From assembly GCA_039933785.1 (NCBI GenBank), contig JBDTNL010000007.1, positions 1 to 64,000 on the forward strand: a stretch of DNA of 64,000 nucleotides, given 5' to 3'. The notes beneath the pieces were generated by a model, which saw only the letters and a list, made by a program, of their open reading frames with translations, had not been told where the DNA came from and did not search any database. This DNA comes from JBDTNL01 sp039933785. GTDB taxonomy: Bacteria > Acidobacteriota > Thermoanaerobaculia > Multivoradales > JAGPDF01. How positions within the stretch are numbered: position 1 is the stretch's first letter; every line of letters begins with the position of its first letter. This document shows positions 8,396 to 16,890 of this stretch, one piece after another. The position numbers and the translations under genes were made by a program.

Positions 8396-9199
8396 TCACG
8401 CTGCCTCCACCAGGGTGTCGCTCAAGCGGTCGAACAGGCTGGCGCCGAGCACCCAGCCGAGCAGCGAGACCAGGATCATCTGCAGCCACAGCGAGACGTC
8501 CGGCACCGTGCTGAAGAACAGCAGCTGTTGGTAGGCGAGAGTGAACGGCGTGAAGGGATTGATGCGAACCAGTACCCACAAAGGCTTGATGCCGACCGCG
8601 GCCAGCGGATAGATCACCGGTGTCATGAAGAACAGCAGAGTCAGCAGATTGTTGAGAATGTCCTTCACGTCCTTGAAATGAACGTTGAGCGCCGCGAGAC
8701 CGAGCGCCAGCCCGCAGACCAGGGGCAGCTCGAGCAGGATCACCACCGGCAGCAAGAGCACCTCGAAGCCGCCGACGGGATAGCCCATGGCGCGCCCGAC
8801 GAAGAGCGCTGTCAGCAGCACTGGCAACGCGAGCAGGAAATGCACCAGATTCGAGAACACCGCCACGATGGGCAGCAGCGCGGCGGGAAATACGGCCTTG
8901 CGAATAAGACCCGCGTTGCTGATCAGGGACATCGCCCCCTCGAGCAGCGAGCTCGAGAGCCAGATCCACGGGAACAACCCGGTGATGAGGAACAAGGCGT
9001 ACGGATCGGTCCCCCCGGCGTGTTGGGGCCGGAAGACGTAACCGAAGACGAAGCTGTAGACCGCGAGCAGCAGCGTGGGGTTCACCAACGACCAGAAGAA
9101 CCCGAGCACGGATCCCCGGTAGCGCGCCTTGAGCTCACGCCCGACCAGCGCGAACAGCAGGCTCTTAAACTGCAGGATCTGGCGGGCGATTCGCAACAT
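8396..9199 (-). CDS. Wzm-type polysaccharide ABC exporter permease
   Basis: A 267-residue ABC-2 membrane subunit with about six membrane helices. The N-terminal FALVGRELKARYRGSVLGF and the following FFWSLVNP segment are characteristic of Wzm/KpsM/TagG permeases, which export lipid-linked O-antigen, capsule or teichoic-type polymers. Full length for the family. It lies 36 bases after the methyltransferase gene and its stop overlaps the possible GTG start of the ATPase. Chain synthesis genes are not adjacent, so the glycan must be built by enzymes encoded elsewhere. Confidence 0.93.
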   Translation of the reverse strand: MLRIARQILQFKSLLFALVGRELKARYRGSVLGFFWSLVNPTLLLAVYSFVFGYVFRPQHAGGTDPYALFLITGLFPWIWLSSSLLEGAMSLISNAGLIRKAVFPAALLPIVAVFSNLVHFLLALPVLLTALFVGRAMGYPVGGFEVLLLPVVILLELPLVCGLALGLAALNVHFKDVKDILNNLLTLLFFMTPVIYPLAAVGIKPLWVLVRINPFTPFTLAYQQLLFFSTVPDVSLWLQMILVSLLGWVLGASLFDRLSDTLVEAA

Positions 9200-9235
9200 G
9201 GAGGGCGCGGGCGGCGGAGCGGCGAAACGCCCGCT

Positions 9236-9856
9236 CTAGCCGTGCAGGTGGTTGAGAAACTGCTCGTGAATCTGAGCCCGCAAGGCCGCAAGTCGGGCGG
9301 GCTGGGGCGCGCTCTTTTGCGCCTCGCGAATGATCACGTGCGGCAGGCCGGGCTCGTCCTTGTACTGCTCGTGGCGCTCGATACCGCGGAAGACTTCGAG
9401 TGCGCTCTCGCCGTAGTCGCATGCGCGGACCGGTGCGAAGCCGCAAGAGGTCAGGGTCTCGTCAAGAAATTCAGGATTCCAGATGAACTGATGCCCCCAG
9501 CCGTGGAAGGCTCGGTTGGCGGCGATCGCCATCTCGCGCTTTTCCTCTGCCGTCGCCTTCTGGCGATAGTGGGTGGCCCACACCCAGTCGAGGTTGGGCG
9601 TCGAAAGGCGAATCCAGGCCCCGGGCGCGAGCACGCGGTGCGCCTCGAGCAAGAAGGCAATCGCGTCGGTGACGAACAGGTGCTCGAGGAAATGCTCGGC
9701 GAACACCGCGCTCGCGTTCTCGAACTTCAACCCCTTGGTGACGTCCGCGACCACGTCGACACCCGGGATGTCCTGAAAGTCGACGTTCACCCAGCCTTCG
9801 AGCCGTTTGTTGCCTGAGCCGATATGGAGCCGGGATCCGGCGGGATAGCGCGTCAT
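9236..9856 (-). CDS. Class I SAM-dependent methyltransferase
   Basis: A 206-residue Rossmann-fold methyltransferase of the Methyltransf_11/FkbM-like groups. The SAM motif is LHIGSGNKRLEGWVNVD, followed by ADVTKGL and the AEHFLEHL segment common in methyltransferases of surface-polysaccharide clusters. Given its place directly upstream of Wzm/Wzt, a sugar or chain-terminating methyl transfer is plausible, since some Wzt C-terminal domains recognise methylated ends. A -10 box lies 9 bases before the ATG, divergent from the YfhO-like gene. Confidence 0.82.
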   Translation of the reverse strand: MTRYPAGSRLHIGSGNKRLEGWVNVDFQDIPGVDVVADVTKGLKFENASAVFAEHFLEHLFVTDAIAFLLEAHRVLAPGAWIRLSTPNLDWVWATHYRQKATAEEKREMAIAANRAFHGWGHQFIWNPEFLDETLTSCGFAPVRACDYGESALEVFRGIERHEQYKDEPGLPHVIIREAQKSAPQPARLAALRAQIHEQFLNHLHG

Positions 9857-9865
9857 AGACCGTCA

Positions 9866-9912
9866 AGTCTACGAGATTGGGAGCGAGTCGCGGCGGCCGC
9901 TTTCAATAGACT
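9866..9912. promoter_or_regulatory. Divergent promoter pair
   Basis: TAGACT on the minus strand (9866-9871) is 9 bases before the methyltransferase ATG. TAGACT on the plus strand (9907-9912) is 11 bases before the YfhO-like ATG at 9924. Neither gene has a clear Shine-Dalgarno, so both transcripts may be leaderless or nearly so. No consensus -35 hexamers are evident. Confidence 0.45.
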
Positions 9913-9923
9913 GCGTCGCAGCC

Positions 9924-12215
9924 ATGCACGAGCCGCTCGCGTCAGTAGCTCCCGGGATGCTCGTCCTAGTGGTCTTTGTCCTCATGGCCGGCGCTCTGCG
10001 CCGCTGGTGGGATCCGGTTCCGTGGCGAATTTGCGGCCTGTTTGGATTGGTCCTCGTGGCCTTCTTGGGGCGGGCCCTCTTCGCTGGCGCGACGCTGTTG
10101 CCGATCGACGGTCTGCGAGGCCGCGCGCCGTTTCTTGCGGTGGCTCCGGCCATGCCGCACGCGAACCCGCTGCAGGGCGACCTCCTCCAGCTGGTGGCGC
10201 CGTCCTTGACCGCTGTGCAAACGGCCTACGCCGCGGGGGAGTGGCCCCTGTGGAACGACCGTGTCGGCGCCGGCATGCCTTTGCTTGCCGATCCGCAAGC
10301 GCAGGCGCTCCAGCCGCTCGCGGTGCTCGGCCTCCTCTTGCCGATGACAGCTGCCGCGGGGGCTCTGGCGGCACTTCGCATGCTGACGGCTTTCGTGTTC
10401 ACCTTCCTGCTCTTGCGCCGGATGCAATGTGGCGAGATCGCCGCCGTTACCGGGGCACTCGCCTGGGGATGCGGTGGCTTTGTCCAACTCTGGCTTGGCT
10501 GGCCACTGGCGAACGTGGCGGTGCTGTTGCCGTACGTGCTCTATGGCGTCGCGATGCTCGATGAGCGAGGTACGCGACGCGATGAGTTCCTGCTGGTGAT
10601 GGCGCTTGCTACCTTCCTGCTCGCCGGGCATCCGGAAGCGATTCTCTATGGCTCTGTGTTGACGCTTGGCTTCGCGCTGTCGCGCTGGGCCGCGCGCTCA
10701 CGGCCTCGGCGTCTGGAGTTGACTCTGCGGTTGACGCGGTCGGTGATCGTGGCGGCGCTTCTCGCCGCTCCCGCCCTTCTGCCTGCTGCCCAGTTGCTGC
10801 CGCGGAGCGCCCGCGCTCAGGCTTTGCGCAGCTCCTCGCTCCGCCACTCGGAACGCGCCGCGGTTGAGCTTCCGGGGCACGATGCTTCGGCTGCTGTGAG
10901 CTTCTCGCCGATTGCCCTTCGCCTCGTGCCACTTGCCGCGCCGAACGCCTTCGGCAACGGGCGGTACGCCGATCCATCGGGCATCGAGTACTGGGGCTGG
11001 AGCAACACCAACGAGGATGCGAGCGGATTCGTGGGCTCGGGGATGCTATTGCTCGCGCTCCTCGCGCTGCGCCCTTGGGGAGCCGTAAGGCGTAGGGCGG
11101 AGGAGCGGCTCTTTGCCGCGGCGCTCCTGATTTCAGTCGCAGTGTTGGCGCTGCCGCCGTCTTGGCCCGCCCGCCTGCCCTTAGTCGGACAAGGCCAACG
11201 GGTGCTCCTGATCGCAGGTCTTTCCTGCGCGGTGCTCGGGGCCTGCGAGCTCGATCGGCGCCTTCAAGGCGGTCCGGCGGCCCGCGACCTGCTGGTGGGA
11301 GCGGTCCTGCTCGGCGGTTTTGTCGTGTGGGCGACTCTTGCCCACGCGCACCCGCAGCACCCCGAGGCGATGGCCGTCGTGCGTCTTGGATCCATGAAGC
11401 TCGAGCTCAAGGTGCTGGCAGCGAGCGTCCTTTTTCTGGCGTTCGTTCGACGGTACAAGGTGGCTCGAGTTGGAGTCGCCGCGGCTCTTGTATGGGAGCT
11501 GCTGATGCTGCATGGCCCGGCCAATCCAGCGGCCGAGCTCGCACTGCCGCGAACTCCGGCGGTCGTGTACCTGAGCTCCCGCCTGGGGACGTCCCGCATG
11601 GTGGCGCTGGGCCGGGCGTTTCCCGCCAACCAGCCGGCGCTATTCGGCCTCGCCGACGCGCGCCTCTACAATCCCTCGCAGCCGGCCGCCGAGGATGCGC
11701 TGCTGGCGCCGCTGCTGGTCGTGCCGCGCGGCAACGTGCCTGAAGTTCTTCGCCCGGACGACCCGCTACTCGATCGCCTCGCCGTTCGATATGTCCTGAC
11801 CGAACGGGGAGCTCCGATGCCGGCGGCCCTGCGAAGAGCGTTCGAGGACGATACGTCGACGGTCTACGAGCGCGCCTCGGCGAAGTCGCTGGTGTCGATC
11901 GAGCCGCCGCAGGACTCCACGTGGAACGGCGTTCGCGTCGCACCCGAGCATTGGCGCGTGATCACGCAGCTGGCCGGCGCGCGCGCGGTCGCCGCGGGGA
12001 TTTTCCAAGACGGCAATTGGTTGACGCTGGCTGACCGAACCGCGGTCGAGACTGCGCCAGGACCCTGGGTGGGAGCCTCGGTCCCGGCGAAGGCCGAGCG
12101 GGTCGACCTGATCTACCGACCGCTCGCGGCCCTCTTCGGATTCCTGCTCGCCGGATTGGGAATCGGTTGGCTTCTGGCGATGCTGGGCAGACCTCGCTAC
12201 ACTGGGGACCCCTAA
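9924..12215 (+). CDS. YfhO-like multi-spanning membrane protein
   Basis: A 763-residue integral membrane protein with about a dozen hydrophobic helices in the first 500 residues, a soluble extracytoplasmic domain (about 530-720) and one last helix near the C-terminus. The loop EWPLWNDRVGAGMPLLADPQ is the kind of acidic first loop seen in YfhO and other GT-C-fold lipid-linked sugar transferases (compare B. subtilis YfhO, which modifies lipoteichoic acid). A role in transferring sugar to envelope glycans is plausible next to the Wzm/Wzt cluster but not proven; catalytic residues are not certain. Confidence 0.75.
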   Translation: MHEPLASVAPGMLVLVVFVLMAGALRRWWDPVPWRICGLFGLVLVAFLGRALFAGATLLPIDGLRGRAPFLAVAPAMPHANPLQGDLLQLVAPSLTAVQTAYAAGEWPLWNDRVGAGMPLLADPQAQALQPLAVLGLLLPMTAAAGALAALRMLTAFVFTFLLLRRMQCGEIAAVTGALAWGCGGFVQLWLGWPLANVAVLLPYVLYGVAMLDERGTRRDEFLLVMALATFLLAGHPEAILYGSVLTLGFALSRWAARSRPRRLELTLRLTRSVIVAALLAAPALLPAAQLLPRSARAQALRSSSLRHSERAAVELPGHDASAAVSFSPIALRLVPLAAPNAFGNGRYADPSGIEYWGWSNTNEDASGFVGSGMLLLALLALRPWGAVRRRAEERLFAAALLISVAVLALPPSWPARLPLVGQGQRVLLIAGLSCAVLGACELDRRLQGGPAARDLLVGAVLLGGFVVWATLAHAHPQHPEAMAVVRLGSMKLELKVLAASVLFLAFVRRYKVARVGVAAALVWELLMLHGPANPAAELALPRTPAVVYLSSRLGTSRMVALGRAFPANQPALFGLADARLYNPSQPAAEDALLAPLLVVPRGNVPEVLRPDDPLLDRLAVRYVLTERGAPMPAALRRAFEDDTSTVYERASAKSLVSIEPPQDSTWNGVRVAPEHWRVITQLAGARAVAAGIFQDGNWLTLADRTAVETAPGPWVGASVPAKAERVDLIYRPLAALFGFLLAGLGIGWLLAMLGRPRYTGDP
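12198..12203 (+). promoter_or_regulatory. -10 box of the FKBP gene
   Basis: TACACT inside the end of the YfhO-like gene predicts a start near 12210 and a leader of about 25 bases carrying GAGGAG at 12221-12226, 9 bases before the ATG. Confidence 0.45.
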
Positions 12216-12235
12216 ACGACGAGGAGATTGATCCT

Positions 12236-12262
12236 ATGAAGCCCATGAAGCCCATGAAGCCC
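12236..12262 (+). repeat. Tandem 9-base repeat at a start codon
   Basis: Three perfect copies of ATGAAGCCC begin the FKBP gene and give three in-frame start codons and an N-terminus Met-Lys-Pro three times. A fourth ATG follows directly. Polymerase slippage here would change the signal peptide by whole repeat units without a frameshift. Confidence 0.9.
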
Positions 12263-12727
12263 ATGAACTACAGTCGGACTGCACTCGCGGTCGCCGCTCT
12301 TGTGGCGGTCGCTGCCCTGACGACCTCCGTCCACGCCGAGGACGCCAAGAAGGCAGCCACCGCGGAGACCAAGAAAGTGAGCAATGTCGTGACCACTGCC
12401 AGCGGATTGAAGTACGAAGACTTGAAGGTCGGCGACGGCCCGACGGCCCAGGTCGGAAGCACCGTCGGCATGCGCTACACCGGCACGTTTCCCGACGGCA
12501 AGATCTTCGACTCGAACGCCGGAGCCAACGGGCAGCCGTACGTACTCAAGGTCGGGGCGCACGAGGTCATCAAGGGTTGGGACGAAGGCATTCCCGGCAT
12601 GAGGGTAGGCGGCAAGCGCAAGCTCACAGTTCCGCCGGAGCTCGCCTACGGAGAGCGCGGCTATCCGGGCGCCATCCCGCCGAACGCGACGCTGATCTTC
12701 GAAGTCGAGCTTTTGAGCGTCAAGTAA
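12236..12727 (+). CDS. FKBP-type peptidyl-prolyl cis-trans isomerase
   Basis: A 163-residue secreted prolyl isomerase. A signal peptide (hydrophobic stretch about residues 15-33, probable cleavage after VHA) is followed by a charged linker and one FKBP domain. Family residues visible are GLKYEDLKVGDG, YTGTFPDGKIFDS, VIKGWDEGIPGMRVGGKRK and the C-terminal IPPNATLIFEVELL. It should speed proline isomerisation in the periplasm. The first of three tandem ATGs is chosen because GAGGAG lies 9 bases upstream. A Rho-independent terminator follows. Confidence 0.95.
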   Translation: MKPMKPMKPMNYSRTALAVAALVAVAALTTSVHAEDAKKAATAETKKVSNVVTTASGLKYEDLKVGDGPTAQVGSTVGMRYTGTFPDGKIFDSNAGANGQPYVLKVGAHEVIKGWDEGIPGMRVGGKRKLTVPPELAYGERGYPGAIPPNATLIFEVELLSVK

Positions 12728-12760
12728 CCGCGTCTCGCGGCCAGCGAAGTCGAACAGAGG

Positions 12761-12785
12761 GCGAGCTCTCGGGCTCGCTTTTTTT
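12761..12785 (+). terminator. Rho-independent terminator after FKBP
   Basis: GCGAGC and GCTCGC form a 6-base-pair stem with a 6-base loop, followed directly by seven T residues. It lies 34 bases after the FKBP stop and 26 before the M20 peptidase start, separating the two transcripts. Confidence 0.85.
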
Positions 12786-12810
12786 CTTGCTCTCGAAATA
12801 TGGAGGATGC

Positions 12811-14391
12811 ATGACCCAGAGCTTCTCGCGCCCCATGTTCGTCGCGTCTTTGACTCTCGCGTCTTTGATCGTGGTGCGCGACGCTGCCGGCGCCTCAAAT
12901 TCCCCGCGGCTGGATCAGATTCGCGCCTGGACGAACGCGCACCAGCGCGACCTGATGACGGAGTTCACGACGCTCCTCGCCATCCCCAACGTCGCTTCGG
13001 ACTCGACCGGAATCGAGCGCAACGCCGAGACGATCGCTTCGATGATGGAGCGCCGGCAGCTCTCGCCGCGCCTCCTTCGCCTGACGGGTGAAACGACGCC
13101 ACCACTGGTGGTCGGAGAGTGGAAGCGCCCGGGCGCCAAGGCCTGGCTGACGTACTACGCCCACTATGACGGTCAGCCGGTCGATCCCAAGCAGTGGTCG
13201 ACACCTCCTTGGGAACCTGTTCTCCACGGCGAAGACGGGAAGACTCTCGATTGGCGAACGGCACTCTCCACTCCGGCGGCGGTGCTGCCGCCGGAGGCCC
13301 GGCTCTATGCCCGCTCGACGGGAGACGACAAGGCCGCGGTCTTCGGACTCCTGGCGGCCGTTGATGCGTTGCGCGCCGCCGGCGGCATGCCGGGCGTCAA
13401 CCTGCGCTTCGTGTTCGAAGGCGAGGAAGAGGCCGGATCTCCGCACTTGGCCGCACTGCTCGATCAACACTCGGCAGAGTTGCGGACTAACGCCTGGATA
13501 CTCTGCGACGGCCCGCTCCATCCGAGCCGACGCCCCGAAGTCTTCTTCGGCGCGCGCGGTGTCGTGGGGCTCGAGCTCACGGTGTACGGCGCCAACCACG
13601 GGCTGCATAGCGGGCACTACGGCAATTGGGCTCCCGATCCCACGGCGATGCTCGTGCACCTGCTCGACGGCATGCGCGATGAAGAAGGCGCGATCACTAT
13701 CGACGGCTTCTACGACGAGGTCCGCCCGCTCTCGGCGTCCGAGCGCGCGGCATTGGCCGAGGTGCCCGATGTGGACGACGCGCTACGCAAAGAACTTGGC
13801 ATAGCGCGCAGCTTGGGATTGCCGGAGCGTCTGGCAGAGAGGATTCAACGACCCGCCCTCAATCTGCACGGCCTCGAGGCCGGACGCGTCGGCGCACTCG
13901 CTTCGAACACCGTGCAAGCTGAAGCCCGCGCCTCGATCGATTTTCGCCTGGTGCCCGATCAGACGCTCGCAGGCCTGCGCAAGGCCGTCGAACGCCACCT
14001 GGAGCGGCGCGGTTGGTTTCTGGTCAGCGCTGCGCCCGATGCGGCGATTCGTCTGGCGCACGCGCGCATCGTGCGACTCGAATGGGGCGCCGGATACCCG
14101 GCGGCCCGCACGGCGCTCGACCTGCCGCTCGCGCAGCAGCTGGTCGCCAGCGTCTCGGCAGCAGCCGGCGTGCCAGTGGTGCGGATGCCCATGCTCGGCG
14201 GCAGCATCCCGATGGTGATCTTTCAGGGCAAGGATCACCAAATCCCGGTGGTCGGATTGCCGATTGCCAACCACGACGACAATCAGCACACGCAAGACGA
14301 GAACCTGCGCCTGCAGAACCTGTGGGACGGAATCGCCGCCTATGCTGCCGCGTTTGCGGGCATCGACGAGCACGCGTTTACCGGTCGCTAG
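12811..14391 (+). CDS. Secreted M20-family metallopeptidase
   Basis: A 526-residue zinc-dependent dipeptidase/carboxypeptidase-like protein of the M20/ArgE/DapE/CNDP group. A signal peptide (about residues 1-27) predicts export. Metal-site segments are YYAHYDGQPVD, RSTGDDKAAV, FEGEEEAGS and the late NHDDNQHTQDEN. An inserted dimerisation domain carries the GANHGLHSGHYG histidines. GGAGG lies 4 bases before the ATG. It probably acts on di- or tripeptides in the periplasm; substrate not determinable. It lies between a terminator and the convergent aldehyde dehydrogenase gene 6 bases away. Confidence 0.9.
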   Translation: MTQSFSRPMFVASLTLASLIVVRDAAGASNSPRLDQIRAWTNAHQRDLMTEFTTLLAIPNVASDSTGIERNAETIASMMERRQLSPRLLRLTGETTPPLVVGEWKRPGAKAWLTYYAHYDGQPVDPKQWSTPPWEPVLHGEDGKTLDWRTALSTPAAVLPPEARLYARSTGDDKAAVFGLLAAVDALRAAGGMPGVNLRFVFEGEEEAGSPHLAALLDQHSAELRTNAWILCDGPLHPSRRPEVFFGARGVVGLELTVYGANHGLHSGHYGNWAPDPTAMLVHLLDGMRDEEGAITIDGFYDEVRPLSASERAALAEVPDVDDALRKELGIARSLGLPERLAERIQRPALNLHGLEAGRVGALASNTVQAEARASIDFRLVPDQTLAGLRKAVERHLERRGWFLVSAAPDAAIRLAHARIVRLEWGAGYPAARTALDLPLAQQLVASVSAAAGVPVVRMPMLGGSIPMVIFQGKDHQIPVVGLPIANHDDNQHTQDENLRLQNLWDGIAAYAAAFAGIDEHAFTGR

Positions 14392-14397
14392 GCTGCC

Positions 14398-15258
14398 TTA
14401 CCACCCGATCGGGTGCCAGGTGGTCTTGATCTCCAGCGTCGGCCGGATCCAGTCGAGGCCCTGTGCTTCGGCGGCGGTGTAGTCGGCTACCGCGTAGCGC
14501 CGGCTGCGCTTGACGTTGACTGCCGCGTCTTGGAGCGCCGCGATCTCGAGCTCTGCAGGTAGTCCGGCGAGTGCCAGCGCGTTCACGTCCATGTGGCGCG
14601 CGAGCTGCGGGACGAGTTCGTCCTTGTGTCCCGACACGAGGTTCACCACGCCGGCAGGGAGATCCGAGGTGGCGAGAATCTCTCCGAGCTCGAGACCCGG
14701 GATTGGGTGGGCTTGAGAGAGCAGAGCGACGACCGTATTGCCGGAGACGATCGCTGGCGCGAGGTGCGACACCAGGCCGAGTAGCTCGGGAGTCTCGGGC
14801 GCGACGAGGCCGACCACGCCGGTGGGCTCGGGGGCGGAGAAGTTGAAGTACGGAGCGGCGACGGGGTTCACCGTCGAGAGCAGCGCCTGGTATTTATCGG
14901 CCCAACCGGCGTAGTGCACCAACCGGTCGATGCTGGCGCGAACTTCGGCGCGCGCTGCCGCCGGCGTGGTCTTTTTCGTCGCGCGCAGCAGAGCGATGAA
15001 GTCTTCCTGACGGCTTTCGAGCATTTCGGCCATGCGATAGAGGATCTGGCCACGCAGGTACGCCGTCTTACTCGCCCATCCCGGTTGCGCCTCGCGCGCC
15101 TTGCGGACGGCGTCGCGGATGTCCTTGCGCGAGCCGCGCGAGACGTTGGCGAAGAAGGCACCCTTGGCGTCGGCCAGGGGGTCGTAGCGACCGGATTCGC
15201 TGCGCACGAACTCGCCGCCGAGGTAGAGCTTGTAGGTCTTGCGAACGGGCAGGTTCAT
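14398..15258 (-). CDS. Non-catalytic aldehyde dehydrogenase-like subunit (ALDH16 C-terminal half)
   Basis: A 286-residue protein homologous only to the NAD-binding half of aldehyde dehydrogenases (YAGWADKYQALL, then VGLVAPETPELLGLVSHLAPAIVSGNTVV). It lacks the ELGGK glutamate and the whole catalytic-cysteine domain, so it should not be an enzyme alone. Its ATG overlaps the stop of the catalytic gene (ATGA), and the two products total 789 residues, the size of single-chain bacterial ALDH16, whose second domain is likewise incomplete. The best reading is a dedicated partner or scaffold for the catalytic subunit. A frameshift-split fusion gene is the alternative. Confidence 0.85.
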   Translation of the reverse strand: MNLPVRKTYKLYLGGEFVRSESGRYDPLADAKGAFFANVSRGSRKDIRDAVRKAREAQPGWASKTAYLRGQILYRMAEMLESRQEDFIALLRATKKTTPAAARAEVRASIDRLVHYAGWADKYQALLSTVNPVAAPYFNFSAPEPTGVVGLVAPETPELLGLVSHLAPAIVSGNTVVALLSQAHPIPGLELGEILATSDLPAGVVNLVSGHKDELVPQLARHMDVNALALAGLPAELEIAALQDAAVNVKRSRRYAVADYTAAEAQGLDWIRPTLEIKTTWHPIGW

Positions 15259-16766
15259 CCGACCATCTCCAGGTACGCCTCGAGCCCGTGCGCTCCGCCC
15301 TCGCGGCCGAATCCCGACTCCTTGTAGCCGCCAAACGGTGAGGTGGGATCGAACTTGTTGAACGTGTTGGCCCACACCACTCCGGCACGGAGCCGCCGGG
15401 TGAGCGCGAAGATCTTGGCGCCCTTGTCGGTCCATACGCCCGCCGACAACCCATAGGCGAGATTGTTGGCTTTCTCGAGCGCCTCGTCGGGGGTGCGGAA
15501 GGTCATCACCGCGAGTACGGGACCGAAGATCTCCTCGCGCGCGATGCGGTGCGATTGCGCCACACCGGTGAACCAGGTTGGCGGGAAGAAGTAGCCCTTC
15601 TTGGGGAGAGGGCACGCGCTCTGGTGAAGCTCCGCGCCCTCTTCCACTCCGCAGGCCACCAACTCGCGGATCTTGTCCAACTGTTGCTTGGAGTTGATCG
15701 CGCCGACGTCGGTGTTCTTGTCCAGGGGATTTCCCACCCGAAGCGTTTCGATACGGTGCGCGAGCTTCTGGAGCAGCGTGTCGGCGACCGACTCCTCGAC
15801 CAAGAGGCGCGAACCGGCGCAGCACACGTGGCCTTGATTGAAATAGATGCCGTTGATGATGCCCTCGACCGCCTGATCGAGCGCCGCATCCTCGAACACG
15901 ATGTTCGCGGCCTTGCCGCCGAGCTCGAGCGTGAGTCGCTTGCCGCTCGCGGCGGTCGCGCGTTGGATGAGCTTGCCGACGTCGGTCGAGCCGGTGAAGG
16001 CGATCTTGCGCACTCGCGGGTGGTTGACGATGTGGGCGCCAGTTTCGCCGGCTCCCGGCACGATGTTGACGACTCCGGGAGGCAAGTCGGCTTCCTGCAG
16101 GATCTTGGCGAGGTGCATGGCGGTGAGCGGGGTGGTTTCGGCCGGCTTCAGCACCACGGTGTTGCCGCAGGCGAGCGCCGGCGCGATCTTCCACGCCGCC
16201 ATCAGGAGCGGAAAATTCCACGGGATGATCTGCCCGCAAACCCCGATCGGCGCCGCCGACTTACCGGGAAACGCATACTCGAGCTTGTCGGCCCAGCCGG
16301 CGTAGTAGAAGAAATGCGCCGCCGCGAGCGGCACGTCGACGTCACGCGACTCCTTGATCGGCTTGCCGCCGTCGAGAGTCTCGAGAATGGCGAACTCGCG
16401 GGCCCGCTCTTGCAGCAATCGAGCGATGCGGTAGATGTACTTGCCACGCTCCGCCGGCTTCATCTTCGACCACACCTTGCGATAGGCCGTTTCAGCGGCG
16501 AGGACCGCCGCATCGACGTCGGCCTCTCCGGCCTCCGCGACCTCCGCGAGGGTCTCTTCTGTCGCCGGATTGACGGTCTCGAACCACTTCTTCGACTTGG
16601 GCGCCACGAATTGGCCATTGATGAACAGGCCGTAGCGCTTGTCGATCCGCACGTGGTCGGTCGATTCCGGGGAGGGTGCGTATTCCCAGGCCGAGCCGAA
16701 CTCGAGCACCGGGCGCTCGGTGGCGAATTTGCTGGGGGACGAGGAGGGGTCCAGGGTGGTGCTCAT
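15255..16766 (-). CDS. NAD(P)-dependent aldehyde dehydrogenase (ALDH16 N-terminal half)
   Basis: A 503-residue full-length aldehyde dehydrogenase. Conserved elements are GVCGQIIPWNFPLLMAAWK, the cofactor motif FTGSTDVGK, the catalytic glutamate in LELGGK (about residue 275) and the catalytic cysteine in GHVCCAGSR (about 310), followed by EEIFGPVL. It oxidises an aldehyde to the acid; substrate unknown. The ATG at 16766 is preceded at 7 bases by GGAGG; an upstream frame extension lacks this. It is translationally coupled to the truncated homologue downstream. Confidence 0.93.
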   Translation of the reverse strand: MSTTLDPSSSPSKFATERPVLEFGSAWEYAPSPESTDHVRIDKRYGLFINGQFVAPKSKKWFETVNPATEETLAEVAEAGEADVDAAVLAAETAYRKVWSKMKPAERGKYIYRIARLLQERAREFAILETLDGGKPIKESRDVDVPLAAAHFFYYAGWADKLEYAFPGKSAAPIGVCGQIIPWNFPLLMAAWKIAPALACGNTVVLKPAETTPLTAMHLAKILQEADLPPGVVNIVPGAGETGAHIVNHPRVRKIAFTGSTDVGKLIQRATAASGKRLTLELGGKAANIVFEDAALDQAVEGIINGIYFNQGHVCCAGSRLLVEESVADTLLQKLAHRIETLRVGNPLDKNTDVGAINSKQQLDKIRELVACGVEEGAELHQSACPLPKKGYFFPPTWFTGVAQSHRIAREEIFGPVLAVMTFRTPDEALEKANNLAYGLSAGVWTDKGAKIFALTRRLRAGVVWANTFNKFDPTSPFGGYKESGFGREGGAHGLEAYLEMVG

Positions 16767-16890
16767 GAGGGGGCCTCCGAAACCTGGAGTATCGCATGGC
16801 ACCTCACCGGCACCTCTCGGGTGCCTGGCTGCTCCGCGATCTAGAAGAAAGAGAACCCGGAATGCGTCTTATGGTGCTGGGAGGAGACTC

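Noticed and set aside
8390..9817. A 475-codon plus-strand frame rich in Gln, Glu and Arg
   Set aside because: Runs antisense through the Wzm and methyltransferase genes, which have clear family motifs.
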